Both the position numbers and the translations under genes were made by a program. Shown here one piece after another: positions 1-11,280 of a stretch of DNA of 64,000 bases. Source of the stretch: Takifugu bimaculatus. Taxonomy: Eukaryota; Chordata; Actinopteri; Tetraodontiformes; Tetraodontidae. A model generated the notes under the pieces. The model saw only the letters and a program-made list of their open reading frames with translations. It was not told the DNA's origin and did not search any database. Position 1 is the first letter of the stretch. Each line of letters begins with the position of its first letter. Location of the stretch: the NCBI GenBank assembly GCA_004026145.2, contig CP034975.1, positions 27,648,013 to 27,712,012 on the forward strand. Reading direction: 5' to 3'.

Positions 1-152
1 ACAGGTGCTCATAAATCACCCTTATCTCCCACTGGTGACACGTGGCGCCTTTGTCCTTCACACAATGAGGGCCCTCCTCCATGATGGCTGCTGACAGTTT
101 GTAAGCAGTGGGGCAGCTGGAGGCTGATGCGCAAAACACATGTACTTCACAG

Positions 153-181
153 GCACACACACACGCGCAGGCACACACACC
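153..181. repeat. Imperfect (CA)n microsatellite
   Basis: CA dinucleotides interrupted by CGCG and GG. This is an old, interrupted array and is probably less variable than the pure arrays elsewhere in the window. Confidence 0.85.
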
Positions 182-450
182 CTCTCGTTTGCTCTTGATT
201 AACTGTAATCATATCTCAAATTATTCAACCAGCTAATCACCGCATAGTAAATTTATTTATTTAGATTTTCCCTGGTGCCAGCATGTTTCCATCAAAATGC
301 ACAGCCACACACACGCGCTTCCCACTTTTATTCCCAGCACAAACGAGATGCTGTGGTTTTCACTCCCCTCTTAATTAACGTCATGTATGGTTGGAAGAGT
401 GTTTGGTGCCTGTAGGTAGTGTGAATGATGATTATGCTGATGTAACGTAT

Positions 451-493
451 AACACACACATACACACACAGGCATACAGAAACACACACACAG
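451..493. repeat. Imperfect (CA)n microsatellite
   Basis: Three CA blocks separated by TA, GGCATACAGA and similar interruptions. The minus-strand open frames here, rich in Val and Cys, are translation artefacts of this repeat. Confidence 0.85.
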
Positions 494-1124
494 GGGCGCA
501 CACTCCTTGACATTAGCACAATTGCAAGCACTTATTTGTAGATTCAGGAGCGATAAAAAGATGAGCAATTATCTAAAATGCTGATCAAATTACCATATTT
601 CTAATTGACTGAATTCCTCCATCAACGGTGCAACATTTGCATTCCTGGTAGGGAAATGAAGAGTTTGTTTTTGGTCAGAAGACTTCAGACATGCCTGCAG
701 GCCTTTAAGAGGACCTATATTAGCAGTCAGTTTCTTCTTTCACACACACTGTGCATATACCATATACCCTAAAGCATCAGAAAAGTTACTTCATATGATT
801 TAATTTTAACTTAATTTCTAAGGCCTTGCTTAGGTTACAGGTTAATAAAAGTAGGATTGGCACCATCTTTTGCAACAGGAAGTGCCCCATTAATAAAATA
901 AGCACAAACCAGTACCAGTGAAGACTGGGGTGTGAAAAATAACACTAAAGGATGCATCAGTGTCACAACAATTACCCTTCGAGCTCCAGTGACAAATGGA
1001 GTTTTAACATCCATCCATTCCTAAGACTGACATCAGCACCCATCTGCATGAGAACATCAGCGTGTCCTTATTCACCACATACATAAACCAGTGGACAGCT
1101 ACCGTCCTTCTAGCAGCATTCCCA

Positions 1125-1362
1125 CTATCCAACTTTTGCACATGTCCAACAACATCTGTGTCTGCCATCTCCGATTCATCCGGCCTGTGCTATCTCCGTG
1201 ATGTCCTCCACCCTAATCCTGACCATCTCCATCACTCTTGAATAGGCACTTTTAGCTCTGCCTCCTCCGGCACTGCCTTGAAACTTTATGTTGTCTGTTT
1301 GTTTGTTGACGCCGCCATCGTCTCTGATCCATACACCACTGCTGGGTTGCTTTGACGTCCAT
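1125..1362 (-). mobile_element. Decayed RTE-like LINE fragment (end of reverse-transcriptase ORF)
   Basis: The plus strand carries, in the right order, phrases typical of the antisense of the C-terminal part of fish RTE-type LINE open frames: TTTGCACATGTCC, then CCTAATCCTGACCATCTCC, then AGCTCTGCCTCCTCC, then GTCTCTGATCCATACACC and GCTGGGTTG. On the minus strand this gives PAVVYGSET followed by AELK, corresponding to the family's conserved 'PAxLYGxET ... AELKM' and 'TRxDRIRNE' blocks. The frame is broken by stops and shifts between those blocks, so the copy is dead. No 3' tail or target-site duplication is recognisable. Family assignment is by remembered resemblance, not a search. Confidence 0.62.
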
Positions 1363-3334
1363 CAAGACAAGACCCCTATTATTACACACAACAGCACATC
1401 GTATTGATTATGCAGTCGTCAATCAAAAATAATAATAAGAGAAATACACAGTCTATTTTTCAGATGTATCCAAATCTCGAGCAGCCTTTTATTTTTTTAA
1501 TTCCAAACATAATTAAACATCTTCCAAACAAATATATAGCAAATAATTTGACTGAGAAACTTCATAATACAACTAATCAGATTTACTCATACGTGAAATA
1601 AGAGACAACAAATGAGATTTCCTCCATACAAGAGCCTCTCCCTTGTGTGTGGAAGGCTGTGCATCCGGATAAGCCTTCGGATGATTTATGTCGTCGTGGA
1701 ATAAATCAGAAGTCATTATTTATACCCACCAGAGAACAGTCAATTATCCCGGCCGAGTGTGTTGACAAATCTGAATAGAAGAACCGTAAGCATGTGTCAC
1801 AACCGCGCACATTACCATGATCGTACGTCCTCGAGTCGCTGACCCTGCCCCGTTCGTTGGCCATCACACAGGCTGGGTTAATGGCCTTTAGCCACTCAAG
1901 AGATACAAAGCTTCTTGCTAACAGAGAATTCTGCATTTGATCAGACCCCATTAATGCAGATGTGCGGCAGGATGATCTGGGCTGAAGCCTAGCTGTATGA
2001 AAAATATGTTTAAAACCTTTTTATCCGCCTTTTTTGAAAATTAAGGGACATTAAAGCCACTGTTAAGTGATAATCAACTTGAGGACGTGCAAGGAAAACC
2101 ATTAAAAGATAAGCATGGTAATGAGATTAATGGCTTTAAAAGAAGATTCTGATCATCAAATGATGTACATGGAGAAAATATTAAGCTTAAACTTTGTAAA
2201 AGTATCAGTAACTAGGGGTGACTTCAGCTGATGAATTCACTAAAATTCATTAACAACGTTAAACAAAGTGTATGGTTAAACACACATTAGCAACATCACA
2301 TTTTTAAATGAAACAATTAGAATTTTTGTGCTGTAAATAACTGGTAGAGATGCAGAGATGCTGTAACCATGGCAACACCCCAGCATATCACTTTGTCCAG
2401 AATAGGTAAGGGTGGGTAGAGACGGTGGCAGCAGCGGCCTCTGTTAAATAAGAGTAAGCAGAGAAACGAGGTGCTCTTCGTGATCGTTTATCTCGCCACA
2501 ACGGTTCGACGCCCCGCTCGCTATGCTAGCGGCTGTAGGCGGCACCTCAGGAAGCTGATGCAATCACCAGAAAGGTGAGCGAAGCTGTGTGACTCGCCAG
2601 GCATAGGCGCTCACATGGCGATGATCTCATTTAAGTTTTAATCTTTTGTGAGGTTTCGGTGGGATTAAGGGAATTTGTAACATCGACCCTGCGTGGGTTC
2701 GGGAATAATGAGATCGCTTGACTGGTTTTAATGTATAGCCATGTGACTGGGAGGTGAGGAGAATGATGGAAGAAAATCGACTTTTCTTTGTTTGTAAATC
2801 TCCCGCAGTGTAAAAATGAAAAGAGAACAATTTAAAGTTGAACTGCATGCAACGGCGGGCGGTTTATTGTGAAACAAACACGCTTTATTCAATCTCTTCA
2901 AATCTAGTTCATTCATTATTAAAACACACGTTAGAATTCATGATGCAAACCCAACAGAGAGAAAAGCAATACCAAATGTAACCTGCTGCCCCGTGGATGC
3001 ATTTGACTTCAGGCTGTGGTTGAGATTAAAATCTCTGATGCAGCTGACAGCCGCCATATAGGATATGTAACACTGATGTGCCATATATCCATCATAAATT
3101 TGATTTAAAAGCTTGATGGCCCCACTGAGGATATTGGTGATGATTCTTTTTTATGACAGCATCAGCGCTGCTGGTCTTCAGCACTGTGGCAGCGCTGGTG
3201 TTTTGCAAGGCCACTCACCTTGTCTTTGTTATAGAAAAAAGCCCGCGGGGTTATTACACAAGAGCTTGCTCCGGCAGAAATGTCAAGACCTGCTGACTGC
3301 ACGACTGACAAAAGTGCATGTGATAAACACATGA
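1363..3334. other. Non-coding stretch, no gene seen
   Basis: AT-rich unique sequence with short open frames only. Points of note are an X-box-like palindrome at 2363-2376 and a small CpG-richer patch around 2490-2545. The 65-codon frame starting at 1404 is AT-rich, Asn/Ile-rich and carries no domain signature, so it is not annotated. Confidence 0.6.
2363..2376. promoter_or_regulatory. X-box-like palindrome (RFX-type site)
   Basis: GTAACCATGGCAAC differs by one base from the strong RFX X-box pattern GTTNCCATGGNAAC. RFX factors bind such imperfect palindromes in ciliary and immune promoters. No promoter or exon is visible nearby, so function is unproven and the match may be chance. Confidence 0.2.
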
Positions 3335-3374
3335 CCCCCCCCCCGCCAAAAAAAACACACACACACACACACAC
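3335..3374. repeat. Compound C10 / A8 / (CA)n simple repeat
   Basis: A C10 run, GCC, an A8 run and then about nine CA units. Such compound arrays are hypermutable and assembly-prone. Confidence 0.9.
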
Positions 3375-3504
3375 CGTTGCCATGGTGTGAAATCACTGAT
3401 GTATGAAGCTGCTGGTTGACTGGATTTACACTAGTTGGTCTGAAGCTGCTCTCAGCAGATGTAAGAGGGTAAAATTCCAGCATGTAATAAAAATGTCCGC
3501 CCGA

Positions 3505-3562
3505 ATGATGTCATCGCGCGCCGCGGCCGGGCTAAAGTGCACCGCACGGCGCAGCGCAGCAC
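3505..3562. other. Small CpG cluster
   Basis: About ten CpG dinucleotides within 58 bases, including CGCGCGCCGCGGCCGGG, set in otherwise CpG-poor sequence. It is too short to be a classical CpG island, and no transcription start features are visible. Confidence 0.35.
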
Positions 3563-3744
3563 ACTACCTTGTTCATATCATTCAGTGTTGAAGTAAATTT
3601 TTCATAAAGGACACATACAGCCTTTTTTCTTGCTGTGTAATAGCGGCTGTAGCAGGAAACAGATACCTTAAATCATCACAACAAATACATACATAAACAA
3701 CAGTTCCAGCCTCCTCGGGCTCTCAGTATCATGTGACTGAACTC

Positions 3745-3757
3745 TGACCTATGACCT
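3745..3757 (-). promoter_or_regulatory. Perfect DR1 nuclear-receptor motif
   Basis: On the minus strand the sequence reads AGGTCATAGGTCA, two perfect AGGTCA half-sites spaced by one base. This is the classical DR1 bound by RXR/PPAR, HNF4 and COUP-TF proteins. A third, degenerate half-site follows at 3760-3765. It directly abuts an eroded dispersed repeat, so it may have been delivered or shaped by that repeat. Binding is inference. Confidence 0.35.
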
Positions 3758-3871
3758 GCGACCTGTCCAGGGTGTCTGCCTGAGACACAGTCGCTATAGG
3801 CTACAGCGTGACATCACATGAGCCTAATTAGGTTTAGGTGGCTGTCAACAGAAAATGGATGCGTGGATGAC
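3757..3871 (+). mobile_element. Remnant of a teleost dispersed repeat (copy 1)
   Basis: Begins GACCTGTCCAGGGTGT, continues with CGCTATAGGCTACAGCGTGAC and ends AGAAAATGGATGCGTGGATGAC. These correspond in order to the 3' part of a common fish repeat (consensus phrases GACCTGTCCAGGGTGTACCC, GGGATAGGCTCCAGC, AAAATGGATGGATG). Two more copies lie at 24405-24775 and 25563-25735. The class (SINE-like or non-autonomous DNA element) cannot be fixed from these fragments. Confidence 0.6.
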
Positions 3872-6800
3872 AAGAATTTCAATTAAACCATTTAACAGAT
3901 AATATCTGCTCCCAATCTGTAAAACTGATTTAAGGAATAACCATTTTCATTTCTCACCTCCATTTCTAGATTTTCTGCCACTGAAATGGCAGAAACGGAG
4001 ACTCCAACTGTGCTTTCAGCACTCGTTCCTCCCCTAAACTGTCTTGACCGAAACAGGCACCGATTTGATCCTTCCAGATGGATTTTTTTCTTCATGCAAC
4101 TGCACCGACGAATCAACATTCCAAAACAGGAGCCTTTAATGAGCAGCCCGTTCCTTTAAGGGCTTTGACACAAATTAAAATAATGGCAGCGGCCGCGGCG
4201 CTCCCTACAGCTGGCTGTACTTGATCAGACCGTGAAGAGAGCCAACACACTCAACATGCTCGACTACTGGGAATTCAATTAATTTCCTAATCTGTTTCAT
4301 TTGAAGAAGCCTTTGTATTGATTTTTCCCTGGACATGCAGCGCCCCAATAACTCAGCGTTAAATGCCAAACTGCCGCTACACTCCATTCACTTCCACTTC
4401 CGTCTGGTTTAACCACCTGCTGGCAAACAGCAAATATCCGCACAGGCCGCTTCTCCATTTGCACGAGTTAATGAAGGAGGCTGCAACTCATCCGAGAGCA
4501 TGGAAATTACGCGTCCTCCATCCTGACAGCTTTTATTAAACATCGCAGTTCCTGTGGGGATCCTTCTTCGCACCACAGAAACCTTCAGCGAGAGGACGAG
4601 TTTAAAAATACGCGGTTTCATTCTGCGTTGTTTTCGGAGGATTGGGGGTCATCTGAGAGCGTGAAAGATGGCGCATGTACCCAAACTGGTACCGTGATCA
4701 CACTCAAAATACTGTAGAGCCGACTGTAGTATCGGACTTTGTGATGATCGGGGGAGGGTGGTGCCACAAGCCAAAACATCAACATTCAACAACTCGGCTG
4801 TTGAAATCAGGATATTCTGGCTGGACTCCTGATGTCACCGATATAAGGTTGAAATTAGAAATGAGCGTGATTTCTTAATGTTCGTTGATATATTAGGGCC
4901 GCTTTATGATCACTTTGAATACTTTTCTTTCATACGGCTCATTTGGTCGTCATGACTATTGGTAATAACCAAAATCGGAATTTCTAGGTCTTCTTTCTGC
5001 TCATGGCTTTCAGAGATCCTCTCACTCCAAGAAAAAGGTTTTTACATGAATATGGACATAGTGGCCAACTAAAGGGGTTTTACAAAACAAGCAAAAATGT
5101 GTGTTGGTTAATGTGTCTTCATTATTGAGCTACTGACTTATTTTTTCTTGCCCAGGGTTGATGATAAAAAACCTTTGAGTGGTTGTCCCCATAGCAACCA
5201 TGACATCTATCATCTGTTCTTATATTTGTTTTCTATCTTTATTCAGGTTTTTCATGGAATAAAATGTCTGTATGTGGACTTAGGACTCACACACAAGCCA
5301 AATGAAAAGAGAAGAACAGCAGGACCAATCCGCTGTGGTCATTCCTAGTTTTTTATTAATTCTGAAGTTTATCTGCAAATCCTGATCTGATCAGGGTTCA
5401 CATCCTGATCGTCAGGGTGTGGCAGAAGGTCCTCAAAGCTACATCTTCACCTCGCAGGGAGAGATGGTATAGGACCAGGGTCAATATAGGTCCTATACAC
5501 CGTATATGTGCGCACACACAGAAATATACTTAAATATGTACATATCAGATTTATTGCCATGGGCACTTTAAAGAGAGAAAATAATACTTATTTTACTTCT
5601 AAGACTGTTGTTTTATACTCTTGAGCATAGCTGGGATGGCCAACTGTGCTGGTGCCGGATGCGCTGAAATCCACATTCTTGTGTGTCTGGTCACCCGCAG
5701 TCCGTCTGTGCGACTTGATGATGGGCCATTTCTCCACGTCCCTGCCCATAAATGAGTTTGGCATGGGCTTGATTCCCCCCATGGACATCCAGACAGGGAG
5801 CCTGACAGCAGACCATTGTGATGAATAGCCCCTTAAAACTATGAGGTACAGTTCCTGCCATTCTGTTTCCTCTGCCACCTCCCCCCACCCCTCTCTCATT
5901 GTCCTCCCCTCATCATTTTTTTTCTGTGTGTGATGGATTGGTTTTCAGCCGTTTTCAGCATCAACGCCATTAGCCACAGGAGCTGTCCGCCGCCGCCACA
6001 GCGGCATATGTGCAGAGACACAGATCAGAGAAGGGACCCACATTTCTAGGCAATGGGCCTTGGAAGCATGCAACACAAAACCCGTAATGGAAGTCGCGCC
6101 TCAGACAGCTATTGATGTACCGTGGGATTGTGTGTCACTGAGCAAGCGGACCAACACAAACATGCTCATCAGCGCATCGCGGCCGTGACATGTGAAAATA
6201 ATGGAACCTAAATCTGAGGTCCTTATTACACCAACTCAAATGTTTTGGAATATGAACGTTATTGTATCCGTCAGCTTGTATCCATCCATCCATTCACACA
6301 GACTTATAAAGTTGTCTTTGATTGAAGAAAATCTGTTGTAGTTTTCAACAGTTGCAATCCCAGAATCCCTGGAAATCCAGAAAAAATCCCATCGTTCACT
6401 TTAGAATTTACCTGTGTGTGCACATAGGAGAGCGCTCTGAAAGTGAGAGTTGGCACATTTCCTATATTACCCGGGGTAATTATGCAAAACTCGCCTATAC
6501 GATGGCCCATGCTGCTGCACATTCACCTAGGGGGCAGAAAGTCCCAGTTCACTTCAAAGGAATCTGTTTCCTGTATTAAAGATCCACCTTAAATCCGTCC
6601 CAACCTGAATCCTGCTCAGTGTAGGTGAATATCTCAGCTCTGCACACGTCTGCATCCATTCATCCATCAAAACGTGGCCCCAACCCTCCAACAGAAGAGT
6701 GGCAGGGATTACCTGCCAATGCTACATGTGTCATCAGCGTCCAGAAGGTGTCTCTAGAGATGGACAACCTGCGGGACACTGACTCGAGCGCATCACGCTG

Positions 6801-8312
6801 CCAGTGTTTACACCGCTGGCGTATTTGTTCGCCCCAGGTAACGATAGTCTCTGCACGTGGATTAATGTGCACAGCCGATATGCTGCTGTGTGAAAGGACC
6901 ACGGGTGGTGGGATGGAGCAGGACACCTTCTCCCTCCAGCCATGTTGGATCTGCACAGGGTGAGAATGTAAAGAACTTTTATAGGAACTTAAGCGGGCTC
7001 CAAACATAAGGGCTTTTTAATTCAGCAACAAGCAGAGAATGGTGGTGGAAATGGGACTATTTTAAAAATAAAATGGAAGAGTTAGTTGCTTGCTCTCCTG
7101 TCACCTCACTTCTTGGTTTATATCACAGGTCGTGACTTGAGAGTCAGCCGTCTTTGCCCACACACTTGGTCTTAAATATAGAAAAGGTTTCATTTTCACG
7201 ATTGTGGGCTGCTGCGTCCCTTTTTGAAACCGATTTTTGGATAAATTCACTCTTAACAGACCTCCGAACACAGGCTAATCATATAGGATAACATAAGATA
7301 ATTAGGGCATTTGCAATCATTGGTCGGGAAGGGGGGAAACCGGGAAAAAAGGATCCAATTATCCTAAAGGGGGTCCACACTCAAGCTGTTGCCAAGACCA
7401 AAACAAGTCATTTTTCATATCGATGCAACGACTCTCTGCCATCTTTCTATAACCAAGGAGGTTTTCTGAGAACAAACTTTCTCTCAGCTGTTCAGAAAAG
7501 GACGTTTGGACTCCTCTGCTGCCTCTCATGTTACTTTTACCTTCTGTCTCGCTGTTTCCACCATTACCTGCTGCCCTTCATCTCTTTAACAGTATGCAAG
7601 CTCTTTCCGTCTGCTCGGCTGTTTGGTTTTCTTTCAGCCGAGCTTTCTACCCTCTATATATGGAAGCTGCAGGCTGCACTTTGTACTTTCGTTCACATTA
7701 TATGCTTGTTTAGAAAATTATTGTGTTTTAAGAGCATTTATGGCTCAGGTTATTTTTGTAGCTGCTAGGAGTGCTGAGAACTGAAATAATGGGTTGGACA
7801 GAACTATTGGCACTTTCTTCTATAGTGGGCTGATGGCGCAATAGAGATGATGGAATAACGTTGAGAAGCAATCGCTCAGTACCAATATCAGACACTCAGC
7901 TGGTTTAACAAGGAGATGTCAAAACACACAGATAGAAGCTGTGGAAAATCTGTCCCAAAAGAGCAACACGGCTCCCCTGATAGAAGCAGCGGATGTAGCT
8001 CATACAGGTGGGGGTCTTCTACAGCGGACATCATCCAGACTTTCCAAAATCCCCAGCCACAGGCGTCAGGACGAAGAGTTTTTGAGGAATTCTTGCCACG
8101 ACGGAGCAGAGCTGGTCAGAGATTTAGAGCGTGTGTTGCACAAACTGGAAGGATCCTGGTGGAACATCAAACTCCAATCCCCTTTGACCTTTAGTATGAA
8201 GTGAGGAGTCGCATGTTTTTCATGGAGAAGTTACATACATTTTTACAGGCACCTTTTGCATGTAGTGCTAAAGGGGCCAATGTGACCTTATTGATGTGTC
8301 TAATTGATGTGA
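3872..8312. other. Non-coding stretch, several short CpG spots
   Basis: No supported gene. A GCGGCCGC octamer at 4189-4196 sits in a small CpG spot. At 6625-7007 open frames of 112 and 115 codons overlap on opposite strands. The plus frame runs into a good splice-donor-like CAG/GTAACG near 6836, but codon use is unbiased and no protein family is recognisable, so it is not called. Sequence around 5185-5198 matches the degenerate RFX consensus, which is expected by chance many times in 64 kb. Confidence 0.55.
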
Positions 8313-8346
8313 CAGGACAGACGGATGGATGGACAGACAGACAGAG
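8313..8346. repeat. Imperfect GACA/GATG tetranucleotide repeat
   Basis: Tetranucleotide-like tract of GACAG, GGATGGATGG and ACAGACAGACAG units. Confidence 0.75.
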
Positions 8347-8833
8347 GGTGGTGCTCCCATTTATTGAAAGGTGCCAAGTAAATGAAGTGCGGAGAATTGG
8401 CTTTTTGCACCTCGTCAGCAATGATCTAGAAGTGAAGGAGGTCAGTCTTGAGCCAACATCCCAGTCAGAGTTGGTAGGTGTCACATCTAAGGAACCCAGC
8501 ATCTCAGCTAAAGCACCGGGGGCCACTGCATCATAGGTGACCCTCTGTTGACCTTGGAGACGGGCGTATGCCAGGTCATGTATTAACCAACCGGGAGGAG
8601 GGTGTGCAAAGACACGCTTCGATGCTCTTGGTTTGGTGCAGTTGGACGCCGTAGAGGCAAAACATCTTTAGGTTGAAGAACACAGCCGCTCGCGCCACGC
8701 GCTCGTCTGATCGACTATCTCCACAGCTCGCTCTCTGCCAACACTAAAAGCTCTGAACAACAATCAATATTTCTAAAAACGAGAAGGAGCAGAAACAGCA
8801 GATGGGCTATGGTTATATTTCCGTCTCAACGTC

Positions 8834-8853
8834 CACCCCCCCCACCCCCCTCC
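8834..8853. repeat. C-rich tract
   Basis: C-rich run interrupted by single A and T bases, immediately upstream of the regulatory-looking block that starts near 8860. Confidence 0.8.
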
Positions 8854-8859
8854 TATTTG

Positions 8860-9220
8860 TTCAATATGCAAATTTGAGTAAATAAGCCAAGGCTGGCAGC
8901 CAGCCTGACAGATAATTGACAGTTATCAGTGTCATCGTGCCCACGGGGAGGGCGTTTCATGGCTTTTCATCGCTTTCAGCTGGTTTAACAAATCCACGAA
9001 GAAAGCCGTGAAACTCCTGCAATTGGTGACATTTGAAGCCAACGCTAATCTGATTGTCTCTCTCCTGGAGAGGCACATGACATCTTTCCTGAACTGATCC
9101 ATTATTTCGGCTCATCTGCTTTTAATCTTCGATCGCCGACATATGTTTGATAGAGGTGAATCTTAATGATTTAACCAGCTGTTGAAGCTCGATGCTGTGG
9201 ATGAAGGTCCTGTCTGCCTC
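8860..9220. promoter_or_regulatory. Candidate cis-regulatory block
   Basis: Non-repetitive sequence with many recognisable sites. There is a perfect octamer ATGCAAAT at 8866-8873 (POU-factor site). A perfect inverted repeat GGCTGG-CAG-CCAGCC lies at 8891-8905. A TGACAGATAA...TTATC..TGTCA inverted arrangement at 8906-8934 combines Meis/TGIF-type TGACAG with GATA-type motifs. Further on come GCTAATCTGATTG and TTAATGATTTAACCAGCTG. Motif density and lack of repeats fit a conserved enhancer, but conservation cannot be tested here. Confidence 0.35.
8891..8905. repeat. Perfect inverted repeat, 6-bp arms
   Basis: GGCTGGCAGCCAGCC, with arms GGCTGG and CCAGCC around CAG. The TGGC...GCCA halves resemble an NFI site with an unusually short spacer. 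Confidence 0.6.
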
Positions 9221-9323
9221 TTTATCTGCATCCTCTGCTTGCATGACGTGCTCACCTAGTGTCACCCTGACACTTTGCCTACATGCGTCATGTCCGAATC
9301 AGATTTAGCCCTCAGGGTCAGTG

Positions 9324-9357
9324 CCCCCCCACAGACACACACTCACACACACACACC
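9324..9357. repeat. C7 run plus interrupted (CA)n
   Basis: C7, then ACAGACACACACT, then a CA block. Confidence 0.85.
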
Positions 9358-10770
9358 TCTAAACCTCTGTCTCGTTAAACATTAATGGCCAATATGAAAC
9401 TGGATTCCTCTCCGTCCAAACGGGAGATAACTGCATTGGCGGGGCAATATGATAGCGTAATCAGGCGGAGACGGCTCCGGGGTCCTGACAGCTATAGCTG
9501 CTAGCTGGCTAGAACGGCAGAGCTGGAAAGACTGATGCCTGAAACCGAAATGAATGACACTGGTGGGGGCTTGGGAGGCAGAGGCTGAGGCATACATGAT
9601 TGAGAGGGTGTTTGGCAGTGCTGGTGGGGAACAGATAAGACCTTTGGGAAGGCGCGCAAGATTTGGAATAAAAAGTGGAGCGCCGGCCTGAAAGAAGAGG
9701 GAAAAATACGGGCAAAGGCGGCAATCACAGTCAGAAGAGCTAAGACAGAGCAGATATATGAAGAGAGGAAAACAGTGGCGCCAAAGAGTTTGGATGCTCT
9801 GCCCTGCTGGGGTATTTCACAGCAACCCTACAGTCACAAACGTGTCTTTGTTGTTCTGGCTGGGGAAGATCTAAAAGCCTTTAAATCTGAAGGTGTTTTC
9901 AGCTTCATACATAAACTATGAGACCATCTGCAGCGCACATAGATAGAGAAATAATTTAAAACGGTATTCATCTTTATTGATGGGTTTAAATTGGAGTATT
10001 TGCAGCTGTCGTCTTTAAAAAAAGTCCCTGACACAGTGTTTGTTTATCTGTGCAGAACATTTTTTAATGCATTGCCGAGTGGTTGCGCTCCTGAATACTG
10101 AGTAGCGTCTGAAGAGATAGTTGACTGTCTCTAGCTATTAATGGAAACTTACATTCGCTCCCAATGTGGTCACGGTTCGGCTGGCCGCATCACCTTATCT
10201 GATGTCATTTTGGTGAGAGTCTGCCTTGAATTCCCTCACTGCAGACCTCACACCGTCTCCAACAAGGAGCTTAATGGGGAGCTGATGTGCTTGTTAGCAA
10301 ATGAAAACTGGCACCGGCAAGCTGTCACTTAAAGCTGCTGGGATGTTCCTCTGTTGTTGTCAACTACCATGAAATGCCAGCTCCTTCTCAACGCATCCCG
10401 AGGCCTGGGAGTGCAGCGCCGAGCCTGTCAAGCATGACTTTGTCTTCCCCCCCCACCTCCTTTTCTCGATATTTTCTCCCTCGCAGAGTGCACGACCTGC
10501 TCGGAAAAAAACAGATGGCAGGAATGAGTTTGGGGGAAGAAATGAGTTGCAAGGACAGTGTTTGTGATGTTTCAGAGATGACAATAAAAAATAATGCCAG
10601 GGGGAGCCTACCATCACTGGCGCAGGGGGGTGGGCGGTTGGGGAGGGGAGGTTCTCCCATGATGCACAACATCTGTTAACTTGTTGTCTTTTGAGAGTTG
10701 AAGCTCGGGTGCCTCGCCAAGCAGAACCTGTGTTTTATATTAATTTTTACGGCCCCTTCTGCCTCTCCAG

Positions 10771-10771
<1 letters not shown>
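9358..10771. other. Non-coding stretch, no gene seen
   Basis: Open frames here are short and overlap on both strands, for example 10374-10679 (+) against 10360-10672 (-), as expected for random open sequence. A C8 run lies at 10447-10454. No RNA gene or transposon signature was recognised. Confidence 0.55.

Positions 10772-10808
<37 letters not shown>
10772..10808. repeat. (CA)15 followed by (TA)n microsatellite
   Basis: Uninterrupted CA array running straight into TATATAT. It is a pure array and therefore probably polymorphic. Confidence 0.95.
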
Positions 10809-11258
10809 GATCTGGCCATTATCAGTGAAATCCGTGTTGGAACACAAATGGCGGTGGCCAAAATTCCACACAGAATGAATGATCAAACGAATTGTTAATG
10901 GCCATCAGGCTATTTTATGATTTATTCATTGATTTGTTTTCAGTGGTGGAGGATTTGGCAGCATAGACTTCTCTATCCGTCCCGTCTATATGAAAACTCT
11001 TGGACGTCCCGTTGAGCTGCTCGTCTCTGTAGTCAAACACACAGAAACTCAAAATCAAACTCTTTTTACACGTCGTAAGCTTGAAAGATAATTGATGAAT
11101 ATTTGCATCGTGCCGTAGACGACATTTTTCTCCACGTCTGATGTTTAGAACCAGAACCAGAAGCAATTTCCTCACGCCTTGTCCTAATTAGTACAATTGC
11201 TGCATATTTCAAATGAGAGGAAGTCTGAGTCCTGTGTACGCTCCATGTTTTATTAATA

Positions 11259-11280
11259 GTAAAAGTTGTAAAACTTTTAC
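11259..11280. repeat. Perfect hairpin, 9-bp arms, 4-base loop
   Basis: GTAAAAGTT at 11259-11267, loop GTAA, then AACTTTTAC at 11272-11280, an exact inverted repeat. It could form a small cruciform or RNA stem. It is too short for a microRNA precursor and lacks a T-run terminator context relevant to eukaryotic Pol II. Confidence 0.7.

Larger units (their letters stand above)
1..1124. other. Non-coding stretch with CA microsatellites
   Basis: No gene is supported here; all open frames are short and low-complexity. Imperfect CA repeats lie at 153-181 and 451-493. Around 530-620 there is an AT-rich, non-repetitive patch with GATAA, CAATTA and TAATTGA motifs that could be a regulatory fragment, but nothing in a single sequence proves it. 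Confidence 0.6.

Noticed and set aside
1981..2002. CTAGCTGTATGA, matching the 3' half of miR-9
   Set aside because: Only 12 bases match; the seed half (TCTTTGGTTAT) and the star arm are absent.
5185..5198. RFX X-box match GTCCCCATAGCAAC
   Set aside because: It fits only the degenerate consensus, which should occur of the order of a hundred times in this window by chance.
6526..6545. CTCF-like core CACCTAGGGGGCAG
   Set aside because: Two mismatches in the upstream CCA part; other weak CTCF-like cores in the window are similar. Not strong enough to annotate without ChIP data.
6625..7007. Opposing 112- and 115-codon frames with a good donor-like CAG/GTAACG
   Set aside because: Neither strand shows coding bias or a family match; a single donor-like site is common by chance.
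7896..8991. TCAGCTGGTTTAACAA repeated exactly at 7896-7911 and 8976-8991
   Set aside because: One 16-base match is about what chance predicts among all pairs in 64 kb, and flanks do not extend it.
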